A stretch of 64,000 nt of DNA from Anthopleura xanthogrammica. Lineage: Eukaryota; Cnidaria; Anthozoa; Actiniaria; Actiniidae. A model generated the notes under the pieces. That model made no database searches. It was not told the DNA's origin and saw only the letters and a program-made list of their open reading frames with translations. The DNA lies in NCBI GenBank assembly GCA_964019055.1, contig OZ025209.1:14669867-14733866 (forward strand), written 5' to 3'. Shown here one piece after another: positions 1 through 10,935 of this stretch (position 1 is the first letter of the stretch; each line of letters begins with the position of its first letter). A program made the position numbers and the translations under genes.

Positions 1-194
1 TCGAAACGTTGTTTGGTTGGAAAATAGTATCACGAGATTGGTTTCTTATTTGAATACCATTTAGAAATACTTTCCAAGTATGCGAATGTAAACTAATCTA
101 AAAAAAACCATTATCAGCGAAAAATGCGCAGTTGTCAATCATAGCCAGCAAAGTCGAAATACACTGACAGAAGCCCATTTTGATATCTACACAG

Positions 195-1742
195 GAGCAA
201 GAAGCATCGAAGCAGAGTTGGCAAGAAAGAAAAAAGAAAGAATGTCAGCCAAAGCAGCGGCCTTCAAAAACGTCAAAGACCAAAGAAACGCCTTCAAAGA
301 GAAACTCGAACAGCAGAATCCCAAACCGTAAGTTGTGTTATTCTAGAAAGTCGGTTTTACTTCGAAGCCGAGCTCTTTTTGCAATATGCAATTCTCTAGG
401 CTATTTGAACGAATTTTCATTCCATTGATCCGTTGAAAACCACTTTATTGTAAAGAAACCACTGTATTATCATTATAACTCATCCAATAAAGGACGTTTC
501 GTTCATTACTGCTCTGATTTGCTGTACCCAAGGAAGATGAAAGTTTTCGTTCAATGTCGCGAAAAAAGTTTGAGAAAATTTTCCTTCGATTTATAAAATT
601 CTTATTTACGACTAACGTCCAAACTTTCCTGTTTATTTTTAACTCGTGGATACGCGAAGCATAAAAAAGAGTTTATTTGAGTTGCAAAAGCATTGTTTTC
701 TTCCATTCAAATTGTAACTTGGCTGAATATTCGTTTTAGGGCCGGAGGAGTGAAGAAATCCTTCCAATCACCCAACACGGCTGTTAATGCCTTGCTGGAA
801 TGGTGCAGAAGAAAGACTCGAGGATACGTAAGTTAAACTAGAACTTTATGAGAAAAAAGTATTAGCACACAATCAAAACATAGTCCACCAAAACTAAGAA
901 TGATCATTGACCAAAAAAATTGATGTTTTAGACTTTATTCCACTTGAGTGAAACTAACTGTAACTTTTTTCCACAGAGGAATTCGTGAAACATGGGTACA
1001 TGGAATGGTGAAATTGGGTGGCGAGGGTGGCATAGCATTAAAAATATTTCCGAGAAAGTTGCTGAATTGTTGTGTTTTGTTTCCTCGTACAGGGAATTGA
1101 CCTACAGAACTATACAACAAGCTGGGCTGATGGTATGGCCATGTGTGCTATTTTCCATTACTTCTCTCCAGATATTGTTCCCTGGGAAACTTTAGACCCA
1201 AGTGACAGAAAGAGAAATTGGACTCTAGCCTTCGACGCAGCATAGTAAGTGATTAATCAAATATAACTATGTAGTTCTCTTACGGGGGGACTTGTGAAAG
1301 TGGATTGAGTGTCTAACCCCCCCCTGGATCTGAAAAAATATGAATAGAGAATTAGGTAAAGGTAAGAGGAAACTAAATATTGGCATTCTAGGAAGCAGCC
1401 ATCCCTCCCTTAGGTACTTGTGCAGTTTACCTTAGGGTTATCGTAATACACTTGACTCCCAAGAATTGCCATGGGTGACAACCATAAGGACATCTGTCCT
1501 TTAAAATCATCCCAAATCCACAATCGCCGCTGTCTTGTGCTACAATTCAACATGCACTTATTTTTGTTTCCCTCTTCCTATTTTACAGTGCCGAGGGTCT
1601 AGATCCTATCCTAGAACTGGAAGATGTACTACGTTCCAAAGTTCCTGAGCCCAAGAGCTTAATAACATATGTACACAGCATTTATCAACACTTCCATGAT
1701 AAAACTGAAAAAGCCAAACTGGAACAGGAACAAGCAGCTTGA
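195..1742 (+). CDS. Smoothelin-like calponin-homology (CH) protein, 3' end
   Basis: Four exons can be joined: 195-327, 740-827, 1093-1244 and 1589-1742 (TGA), all GT-AG. They encode the last 174 residues; the 5' part is outside the window. The first visible exon is lysine- and alanine-rich and probably helical. The rest is one CH domain of about 105 residues: LLEWCRRKTRGY, then a tryptophan/asp-gly segment (SWADGMAMCAIFHYF), then a helix with LELEDVLRSKVPEPKS and an aromatic end (YVHSIYQHF). The 'EWCR-KTRGY' opening and the single C-terminal CH domain are the pattern of smoothelins and smoothelin-like proteins, which associate with actin and the contractile cytoskeleton. Other single-CH families (cytospin/SPECC1) are possible. 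The family call is firm; which paralogue is not. Confidence 0.8.
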
Positions 1743-1854
1743 ATGACCCATTATCACAGTATGGTTAAGATAGCTATAAATACTATAGTACTTTAGATTC
1801 AAGGTAATGACAAGAAAACCTGTACATGACATAACAATAGCCGGAAGAGTGCCC

Positions 1855-1993
1855 TATAAGACCCCTTGCAGCACTTTGGAATGCAGCTCAATTTGGAGGA
1901 CAAAGCAATAAGTTTCCAAACATCAGGAGATTGAATTTTTTTTATTTTCTCCTCCAAATTGAGCTGCTTTGATGCCACATGCAAGGAGTCTAT
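1855..1993. repeat. Family A palindromic MITE-like element, copy 1
   Basis: About 139 bp, an imperfect palindrome. The outer arms read roughly 'agaccccttgca' and its reverse complement. The inner arms are 'gcagctcaatttggagg' and 'cctccaaattgagctgc'. Six more copies lie in the window. The structure is that of a non-autonomous DNA transposon without coding capacity. Confidence 0.8.
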
Positions 1994-2254
1994 ATGAAAA
2001 AGTACACGGCCCCTAAACTCCTTACATTCTTCTTGACAAGTCCAATCCCTTATCTGTAGAGGTGGCACAAGTATTTTCTTAAACTACACATTAAAATAAC
2101 GGCTTTAGTACATTGAAATAAGAATTATAATTATGATATTTGGCTTCAGATAAAATATAGTTTCAGTAAAAAGAAAGAGAAGAGTTAAGAAAAATAGAAT
2201 GTAGGTACTTCCTTAAGAACCAAAGACAACAAAAGAATGCAAGGGAAGTGCAGT

Positions 2255-2412
2255 AAAGCTACTGATACATGGTGCAACATTGCATGCAGTGTTGCAGGCA
2301 ATCAATGTTGCAAGCAACGTCACACAATGCAATTAGTTGCATGCAAAGTAAAAAACCAATCCTACTTCAGCAACATTGCCTGCAATATGTTGCACTGTGT
2401 CCGTGACTTAAG
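2255..2412. repeat. Family C inverted-repeat element (ttgca-rich), copy 1
   Basis: The left end reads roughly 'gatacatggtgcaacattgc' and the right end is near its reverse complement ('gcactgtgtccgtgac'). The interior is rich in 'gttgca/tgcaac' and contains 'cctacttcagcaacattgc'. The same plan recurs at 19898, 41962, 43764 and 60292. Confidence 0.7.
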
Positions 2413-2557
2413 AAAGAACCTCTCTCTCTTCTTCGCCTCCATTTCCCTTTTCTAATAACAAGACTGGGATCCATAAGGATCCATAAGAGTGCAATTATTT
2501 CTGAACATTAGTGTTCTATATTATAATTATTTTGAGTAACTGTTGAATTATTAAAGA

Positions 2558-2660
2558 TGGGAATTTTGTTTCTTCAAGGTAACTTTTCTCAAAAAAGAAT
2601 CCGAGCTCCAGGCAGGATTTTTCTGAGAAAAATTACCTTGAAGGAAAAAAATTCAAATCT
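2558..2660. repeat. Hairpin-forming inverted repeat
   Basis: 'ttcaaggtaacttttctca' is followed about 40 bp later by its near reverse complement ('tgagaaaaattaccttgaa'). It is AT-rich and only one copy was noticed. It is probably another short inverted-repeat transposon. Confidence 0.6.
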
Positions 2661-3300
2661 TTACTAATCTACCAAGCTACAAAAAAACACCTAATATTAA
2701 AGTATTACTTTCAAAAAAGTTTTTAAAAATGTAGATATATAAAGTAGTAGAATTATTGTCCTATGTAGATCTCATAGAAGTTATTTAGGAAAAAACTTAG
2801 AATTTTTATAATTATGTTGTTGTTTGCTTGTTGAATTCATCAGCTGTTTCTATTCTTCATAGACTGACAAACAAATTTATTCTAAATATTAGCCGTTCGT
2901 CCTGAGGTTGAGGAAAAACTAGGTGGAATAAATAGACCTAATCTTGGAAATGTGTCCCCTAAAACAGTTCCACCATGCAATTGAATGTCAACTTGACCCA
3001 GTTGTACCTCAACCTCAGATCAGAATGGCTAATTGTATTGACTAAATTATGGTCTGTAGTGCCCCACCCCTCCCCCATAAAAATCCCACTATAATATTTC
3101 TCATTGCTGATGGTTAAAAAGAGAAAAGGCAGTGCTTGAGTCAAGAATAAATAATACTTTTAATTATATATCAGCTTGAATTTCTCATTTTTCTAAAATC
3201 TTTGTATCAGATTTATATAAAAAAGGATTATTACTGTGTATGAATAAAGTGTCAGTTGCTTATTAGTCATTTTTGTCATTTACTACTTTCTTACCAATAG

Positions 3301-3489
3301 ACCATTTTGGCTTGGCCGTAATGTTTTCCCATTTCAGACCACATGTCATCCATTCTATTGAGAATAATCTTTGTTTGAGTTGTATCCATATTCATGTGTC
3401 TTCTCATGCGCAACCATTAAACAAAGAAATGATACTAAAGGTATCATGGTCTGAAATGGGAAAACATTAGGCCCAAGCTGAAACGGTGT
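3301..3489. repeat. Family B inverted-repeat element, copy 1
   Basis: About 185 bp. The ends read 'cgtaatgttttcccatttca' (followed by 'gaccac') and the reverse complement. The centre carries 'gcatgagaagacacatgaat' or its complement. There are five copies in the window. It is non-coding and MITE-like. Confidence 0.8.
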
Positions 3490-3754
3490 ATTGTTGGCCA
3501 ACACATGGATGGCTAACAATTGGCTATTAGTTGATACCCCTGTCAGCGGGGTGTCATTCAACATGTCTGCTGGTTATAAACTATATAATTACCAGAAGTA
3601 GATAATAGGAGTGACAGGGGTACTTGCCCTCATAAAAAAATTCAATCCTCATTCTAGTCTTAATTCAACAATTAATACAATATGCATTTGTATACTTTAT
3701 ACATTTACCTCACATTGACTGCTTCAATCAGCTTTCTATGTTTTTAACTACCTT

Positions 3755-4409
3755 TACCAGAAGCCAGTTCCTTTACCATTTCTCTTTGGTTTCCTTTAAT
3801 TATAGAGCTGGTATCACCTGTTCAAACCCTTGGTCCTTATCCTGAATCAAGCATCCCTCCTTGTTCTTATACTCCTTTTACTAGAAGCCATTTCAAATTC
3901 CCTTTGCTGTCCTTAGCCTTGATGGTGATATTTCTTGTCATCCTTTCTCCACATGACTGCAACACACCTGTCCCACACATCTATTGATCCAGTCATCTCT
4001 CTTTATTTTAGAGTCACTCTTCTTGCTGTCATTAGACTTCCATGGTGACTCTTTTCTGCACTTACTGCAACACATATCACTTGTTCCACACCTTTTATCC
4101 ATTGATATCCTTATCTACTGATTCATCACTCTTATTTCTAATTCAGACCGACCTTGTAGCAGAAGCCATTTCTATACTTTCTGCAACATGTTGCACATAC
4201 ATATTCCCCACTCTTGATCCTTATACATCAAAATTAATACAAATTCTTTATTTACAAGAAGCCATTTCTTCCTCTTTGCTGTCTTCAGGCTTGTCTTGTA
4301 GTTTGCCATTCTTTCTACTTTTACAGCAACAAGTTGAAAATGTTCTACACTCTCGGTCCTTATACATCAAATTTATAATAATTTCTCTAATCAGAAGCCA
4401 TTACTAATC
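3755..4409 (-). repeat. Degenerate tandem repeats derived from the DPH1 C-terminal coding segment
   Basis: Units opening with 'agaagccatt' or a variant begin near 3760, 3891, 4163, 4258 and 4394. The last one runs into the true end of the DPH1 coding sequence. Several upstream units resemble the antisense of the cysteine-rich DPH1 tail: compare 'gttccacaccctgtgtcctt' in the exon (about 4474) with 'gttccacaccttttatccat' near 4083 and 'gtcccacacatctattgatc' near 3970. They lie beyond the stop codon, so they are 3'UTR or spacer. They look like old tandem duplications of about 95-270 bp. Confidence 0.55.
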
Positions 4410-7400
4410 CTATTTGTGGTCTTCAAGTTTGCTTGGTGTTTCTTTTGTACATTTTCCACAACACGTATCCCCCGTTCCACACCCTGTGTCCTTATCTATT
4501 GACTCAATACCTGAATCTTTCAGTTTTTCGGAGTCTTTACTTTGGGTAACTTTTTCAGTTAATAGTTTATTCTTCCTCCTAGCCTTCACAGCAGGTCTGT
4601 TTACTTCATTATTCACCGTCCAGGGTCCTAGACTTGTGTAGGAATAAAAATCCATTGGGTAATCCTTTTGCCATTCTATCGCTTGCAGAGCAACTGAGGC
4701 CTAGAACACAAAAGAAAACAGCTAGTATCATGTTCTTTTTTCATCATTGCCTAAACCCTGGCTAGATGAGGCAACATGTTTTCAGAAACATGTTTAGTGC
4801 ATGCATGCCTCTACATTTCCTAGTTTAGCCACGTGCGAAATATAAAAGGTATCAACTGATGTTTTGATTGACGATTGAAAAACCAATTTCACAACAACCC
4901 GTTGAAATTGAAATGATTGGGTTTACAGAATATTGAGAATCACAGTAATATTATACTTGTTGTTTTGACTTTTCTGAGTTCATGTAGACTGACTTAATTT
5001 TTCAGGGTTTTTTTTCAAGTGGATTGCTGAAAAAGGTTCTCCAACCCTTGGCCATGTAAGAAATAGATCTGAATAAGACAGCCAATCCTCGTTTGACATC
5101 ATCAGCACCATATTCGAAAAGGGTCTATAGACCCCTTGCGCGTGAAGTCAAAGCAGCTCAATTTGGAGGACAAAAACAAAAGAATTTCGATCTCCAGAAA
5201 ATTGGAACCTATTGTTTTGTCCTCCAAATTGAGCTGCATTCAGACGTGCTGCAAGGGGTCTATTAAACTTAGAAGGTACTTTACAATTACCTCATATGGT
5301 GAGAGAAGTGGTTTGGTAAAAGCTGTACCCCAGTCAATAGATAAACGAGGACAGGCAACTTGCACCCATCTAACAAGACAAAGTAGGTTAAACAGTGCAA
5401 AAGAATATTTTATGTATTTTTTTTAAGTTCAAAAAGGGACTTACGCATCAACATCCTCAAAGAGCTGTAGTTTGTCAGGAAATATTTCAGATAATAATAC
5501 AGTTATAACTTCCAAGCCAGCAGACTTTATTTGTTTTTCAAGATTCTGAAAAAGAAAAGGTACATTATCCAATACTCAGAGGTATTAAATGGAAATTCTT
5601 CGTTTTCACGTTACATCATATTGGTGTATAATTTTAACAAAAGATTTCTTATTAGTAACCATTGTTAAGACCACCACGAATAAGAAATCTCATTTGCAAG
5701 AGGAAAAATCCCACATAGGGACCATTCATTATTTTATTGAAAGGGGGTATGGTTGAACAAATCAGGGACCTTGAAATTTTAGTGACCCTGCAAAGTAGTG
5801 GTCCATACTGTACATTTTTCGGGTACATTATATATTTACCAGTCAACATTAGTGCATTATTATATTTTACCCAGTAATTTTATGCTATACAAACCTGCAT
5901 TACTTTAGGGTTGCCTTGACGACCAAGTGTACCTAATATGAGACCATACTTCTTGGCTGTCACAGCCTTCTGGATGGCATCTCTTCTGGCTGCATGCATA
6001 GCATCTATGTCGTAATATTCTTTGCTAAATACTTTTTCATAAGGATCATATCTGAAAATAAATGCAAATCCTTGTCATCTTGTGCCTTTAATTAATATCA
6101 AGTGTGAGATTTAACCTCTGGCACTTATCAGCACATTATTAAAGTTTTGAATTACAAGAGGAGTTTGTAGGGATATCAAGGGCAAGGTCAAAACAATGGA
6201 CCAAAATAGGTACCCATTTTTGTTGATTGAGGTGGTGGGTACTGGTAAATACACCCTAACCCCTTTTAGTTTTGAAGATGTTTGAGGACAAAATGCAGGA
6301 TTTCACTTCGAGAGGTGGTGGGTACTGGGTTACCCACCCCCCTCTAAATAGGGTCCCAAAAGATGACAATGGTTTGATTATTGATCCAGAATTTTTTTAA
6401 GAAGGGGGTGCACCATTTATGATCAGGACAAATCAATGAGTCAGCACATGAAGTAATATGTTATAAAAAAGATTGTCAGCTCATCTTGGGGTGGGGGGGG
6501 GGGGAGAGGTTAGCAACCCTCCCCTAAATCTGCCTTGGGGTCACCACTTAGAGTATATGGCACAGTTTGTTACCTAAAGGCAGATATTGAAGGATTAGCA
6601 ATCATGATGGCTTCTAAATGAAATCGACCATCACCAAGATAACTAAAAAAATCACAAAATAAAACAATCAATAAATATTCATTTCAAGTTTTCAAAATTC
6701 AATTTCAAGGAAAAACAGAGGAAATGGACAACCATACTTACATGAAAGCATCTTTATCAGTCAGTTTTGGAGCAGTACAGCCAAGAATCTCACCAGGAGA
6801 TAGTGGCTTACACTGAGGAATTTCTACTTTGTAATCCTTGGAAAGCTCCATCGAAGCAGCCTGTAATTAACAATGTCAGAGTTTTAGAGATTACAGAAAT
6901 ATGATAAGGGGTCAGCAGTAAACTTACCTGGAGAGCTGCAACAAACTGTATTGTACTAACAAGAGCAAGACGAGATCCCAATGGAATATTGAACCGTACA
7001 GAATCCACAAAATGTGATATATCAATCTTGATATCCACAAACACATAAAGCATCTTTATGCCTGTTGTAGCGTCGATAGGCACCAGGCAACTATGCCCAT
7101 AATGCACCAGGAGATCACAACCCAATGCTGTTGCAGTGTAGTCATCAACACAGCAAGCGCCATAGGTTGCATCACCCATAATGACTGTATCACAACCAGT
7201 AAACCTAAAAAACATTATTACAAACAATGTTATTTCTACACTGCACTTCTCAAATAAGCATGGTATGATCTATGTTTTGTCATGTTGCTGGGTTTCAATC
7301 AGCTGATAAAAGTCTTTGAATCTCATTATCTGCTCAACCAAATGGTGGCTAAACACTGACCACCACAGACAGAAAGAATTTTATAGAGGCTTTGCACCAT

Positions 7401-8759
7401 CACATAATGGTAGCCATTGACAGGAGGCAGGAACAATTGAATCTGGTCTAATCTGATTTACATGAGAAAGAATTCAGTTTCCCAGGGGAAAAAGACTCAA
7501 TTGTTGTGCCTCCTTTCATGGCTGCCATCACCTGATGGTGCAAAGCCCCTATTGAAAAAAACTTGTGATTAAGACAGATTAACAGTTGTACCTTTGTAAG
7601 ATGTCAGCTATAGTACAAGCAAACAAGAGCAGTCCTTCTGGCATTTGAAGTGCAACTGTAGAATAACAAAATAAAAATACTGTGAAAATTATGAATAAAT
7701 GAATGGATGAATGGGTGAACGGATGAATGGGTGAACGGATGAATGGATGAATCGCTGAATGGATGGATGGGTAAGTCAATGTAGACCAATTGAAAAATGT
7801 AAATAATGTATTGTTAGTCACAATTACCTCTTTTTGACTTCAAACTCTGTATCCTCCAGACAGTCTTATAAATCTCAAAATTATAATTTGATGGAAGCTG
7901 CAGATTCAAATGAACAGTACTTTATTGATAATGAAGATGTTTGAGTATTAACTCAGAAGACAATCTTCTTTACTAAAGGTACATGTGTACACTCAAGAAC
8001 ACAGAAGCTGAGACCAATATGGTACATCATTGGGAAATATTTAATTATATGTATCCGGTAATATGACTTGTGGAATGCTCATAAATTGTTTTGCTGACAG
8101 AATCATGGCAGCTTTTAATACATGTTTAAATTGACTATGTATCTCAAATGAATGGGTTAACCAGCTGTAGGAAACACAATTGAGGTTAAATGATGATATA
8201 CAATATTACTAACCTGTTTTACAGCTTCTTGTAGTTTAACATTATTCAATATCTCATCAGGTATTTGAGTCACTGTCCTCTGAACTACATTACCACTTTC
8301 TTTAGAAAAATTTAAATAGAAGACAATAGAGCAAAATTTGTAATACGTGAACAAGTGCTCAAAATAATGGGCAGTCAAATATGGACAATGCATGTCTGAC
8401 CAAAACTTGCACTTTTCCTGCCAGAATGCCTCTTAAGCCAGTCCGGAAACCGGAGCTAAATTATTCTTCTCTCTTTTCCAAGGTTATTACATTTAAAAAT
8501 CACAAGTCATTCATTGAAACTTTCTTCTTCTTCATGTAAGCTTATCTATGCATTGTAAAAATATTCTAACGGGTGACCTTGACTTTGGGCCCCAAACGAA
8601 GTAATATTAACAAAAAAAGTGAAATTAGTAGAACGTACCACTTAAAGAAGTCGCATTTTTGGCAGCAGCAGACTTGCTCCCTACGAATCTTCTTCTGTTG
8701 CCCTTGGCTGAAACCTTTTTGACTGTACTCGTTTGTTGTCCTTTTTCTACGTCCGCCAT
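4410..8759 (-). CDS. DPH1: 2-(3-amino-3-carboxypropyl)histidine synthase subunit 1 (diphthamide synthesis)
   Basis: Eleven exons on the minus strand: 8639-8759, 8214-8299, 7828-7897, 7592-7655, 6928-7204, 6742-6860, 6574-6642, 5895-6051, 5445-5545, 5291-5369, 4410-4700. Together they give 477 aa; human DPH1 is about 440. With DPH2 it forms the cytosolic 4Fe-4S radical enzyme that transfers the 3-amino-3-carboxypropyl group of SAM to the histidine of eEF2. The three cluster cysteines of the family are in place: C131 (TYGAC), C234 (EILGC) and C361 (VACPR). Other signatures are [34 protein letters not shown] and [13 protein letters not shown]. The start is the MADVEK methionine, in a strong Kozak context (caagATGGCG). 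An in-frame ORF upstream is shorter on support. The lysine- and cysteine-rich tail (residues about 410-477) is poorly conserved and is the source of the repeats downstream. Confidence 0.95.
4869..4950. repeat. Half copy of family F inverted-repeat element (DPH1 intron 10)
   Basis: It matches one arm of the element at 8849-9009 ('aaccaatttcacaacaa', then 'acagaatattgagaatcaca'), with the other arm missing. A similar half copy lies at 17540-17602. Confidence 0.5.
5127..5263. repeat. Family A element, copy 2 (DPH1 intron 10)
   Basis: Near-full copy with ends 'tagaccccttgcgcgtgaag' and 'gacgtgctgcaaggggtcta'. It lies just 3' of the DPH1 exon at 5291-5369, so it is removed with the intron. Confidence 0.85.
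7383..7552. repeat. Inverted-repeat element in DPH1 intron 4
   Basis: About 50-bp arms: 'aggctttgcaccatcaca...' on the left and 'gatggtgcaaagcccc' on the right, with the matching 'caggaacaattga/tcaattgttgtgcc' inside. It is a single-copy MITE-like element of about 170 bp. Confidence 0.75.
7692..7775. repeat. Short minisatellite (gaat/ggat units)
   Basis: Imperfect repeats of 'gaatggatgaatgggtgaac' in DPH1 intron 3. It makes a false open frame rich in His-Pro-Ile-Ser on the other strand. Confidence 0.8.
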
Positions 8760-8848
8760 CTTGAACATGTGATAGAAACAGAGGGAGACTGGGAGAAATA
8801 TTTTCCGAGGTGAGGGGGAGGGGAGGGGTGGGTATATCAATATATTAA

Positions 8849-9009
8849 TTACTGCAATTCTCGATATTCTGTGAACCCAGACATTTCAACAGCTTGTTGT
8901 GAAATTGGTTTTTCACTGCCATCAATGATTTCAATCAAAACTAATCAGTAATTTTTTATGTTTTTGACTCACAACTACCAAGTTCACAGAATGTAGAGAA
9001 TTGCAGTAA
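8849..9009. repeat. Family F inverted-repeat element, copy 1
   Basis: The ends read 'ttactgcaattctcgatatt' and the near reverse complement ('gtagagaattgcagtaa'). The interior has 'aatcaaaactaatcagtaat'. A diverged sister sits at 11173-11362. It is about 90 bp upstream of the DPH1 start codon, so it may border the promoter. Confidence 0.75.
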
Positions 9010-10484
9010 AATTTATTAGGGTGAGTGAAGTCCATTATCATCCTGTGTCAACATACTGTCTTGCACAGAAAGGTAAGTTGGGCCCATCTTCATCACCCTT
9101 TAATATTTCCACTCGATTGTCCCACCAGGGTTTGGAGTGTTCTCCAGCTACATAGCCTGCATGAAGCCTGACTTACTTTTAAACACTCTCGTTAACATCT
9201 TAACAAGAGTTTAAGTTGGGCTGCATGCAGGCTACAGCTATAATGTCCATCCTTATTTTTTCATTAGTCTTTACTCAACAAAACCAAATCTATATACATG
9301 TTTTTATTTACTGCATTACAATTCTAATTTTGATATTAAACTAACTGTTCCAGGAAATAGTTCTATACACATATCAAGACTTCCTAATTTTTAGATAAAG
9401 GTCATTTAGAGCTGTTTTTGTGTTTCTGCACCCTCCGCAACTTCAAGGTATCTGGTGTTTTGACATCTGCCAATCAAAAAATTCCTAAAATTGATATTAG
9501 AATTATGACAGACAGAAACCCAAATGAACAAAAAATACTTGAGTTGACTGGGTAAAGCAAAAATACAAGAACCTCAAATAAAGCATATCACAGCCATATT
9601 ACTTTGTCGAAAAATAATAATAAAAGTTAAAACATCTTTCATACTTTACATACATAACACTTTAAAGTGTGTTATTTTCTATAAACTAGAATAAGAATAT
9701 ATTTTAGTGGCATAGAATGACTGATTTTAGATGATTGAAATCCTCAGGCATGACATAATACTGACGGTGGACGTAAAGGTGGACGTAATATCTATAGACA
9801 TTGCCATTGTAATGGTAATGTGCCAACCATTTTAACAATCAATCAAAACAAATTTACAAGCCCACCTATTGCAGTATTAGTGTGCTTGTTGGGCTTATCA
9901 AAGAGCAGCCATTGTCTCTCATTTTTGTAGGGGAGGGGAGGGTAGAGGTTATGATCAACATGACCTAATAACTGCATAGGAGAAATCATACATACTAAGG
10001 GGAAATCAGATGAATCTTTAAAGAAACAGCCACTGATCCACTTTTTATGTCTATTGTTTAAAGACAGTACTGCCAACCTGGGATTTCCAAGTTTATCAAA
10101 TGCAGGAAGTCCTGCTTAAGATTTGGAATTCACACTCTTAGACCAAATAATTTTACAAAGATTCTGTCACATACTGTACATGTACAAGATAAGAGTATCA
10201 TCTACATTCAGATAGTACTCTAGACTTGACTAGACTGCCCTAGACTTTCTAATTTACTGCATCCAGCATGCAATTCACAAACAGGTACTATCAAATCACA
10301 TGATTTCTCTTGGTTAACTATGTCTTCCTTGTTTTTCAAGGCTATTCCTGCTTTTTTCATTGAAGCTACATGTAGCCGGCATGCATGCTACCTGAACCAA
10401 ACCCTGACTAGGCTCCAACTTGGATTTAGTTCTCGCTGTATACACTGCAAGCTTTTTGAACTATGTTAATTTAACTTTTGTTTA

Positions 10485-10687
10485 CAGTGTGGCTCACAAA
10501 AGTAGGAATTAATGTATTTGCATACTTTTCTGCACTGTCTTTTGTATGCTAAACCAACAAATTTCGATGTGAAGCTGGCTGGTTTTACCAAATTGGGCAT
10601 GTAAAAGCTTGTTTGGCAGTAAAAAGCCTGAGTGCATAGAAGTATGCAAATACGTTAAATGTGCTCATACTTTTGTGCATCATGCTG
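10485..10687. repeat. Tc1/mariner-type MITE
   Basis: About 200 bp flanked by TA dinucleotides. Ends are 'CAGTGTGGCTCACAAAAGTA' and the reverse complement of a 'CAGCATGATGCACAAAAGTA'-like arm, with an inner pair 'gtatttgcatacttttct' / 'agaagtatgcaaatac'. The TA duplication and CAGTG-type ends point to the Tc1/mariner superfamily. No transposase is present. Confidence 0.7.
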
Positions 10688-10935
10688 TAATTCTATTTGA
10701 TGCCCTAGACTTTCTAATTTACTGCTGTTCAATAAAGCATCTCAAATTTACCACTATTAAATTCCTTGACAAGAATCTTTGGTGTGGAGGGAATATTATT
10801 AACAGTACATGTACACCTATCAGTAGTAACTGTAAGCTGTTACATTTCCTACAATATATATTTACTTTTCATATTTGAAATCCATTAAAACTTCAACAGT
10901 ATTTAATAATTTAAGTCTTCTTGAATAAGCATGGA

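Larger units (their letters stand above)
1743..4409. other. Spacer between CH-protein gene and DPH1 3' end
   Basis: No gene seen. The spacer holds one copy each of repeat families A (1855-1993), C (2255-2412) and B (3301-3489), a hairpin at 2558-2660, and the DPH1-tail repeats at 3755-4409. All are listed separately. The rest is AT-rich and looks non-coding. Confidence 0.6.
8760..10935. other. Spacer between DPH1 start and MRGBP 3' end
   Basis: No gene recognised. It holds the family F element (8849-9009), a small inverted repeat around 9151-9235 ('tagcctgcatg' / 'catgcaggcta') and the Tc1-type element at 10485-10687. From about 9240 to 10480 I see only AT-rich sequence without convincing exons. 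Confidence 0.6.

Noticed and set aside
4042..4407. 121-codon plus-strand frame next to the DPH1 tail
   Set aside because: It is the antisense of the decayed DPH1-tail repeats and has no recognisable protein character.
8760..8840. N-terminal extension of DPH1 upstream of MADVEK
   Set aside because: The open frame continues upstream, but the ATG at 8759 has the strong Kozak context and gives an N-terminus of the expected kind; the extension is Pro/Ser-rich and probably 5'UTR.
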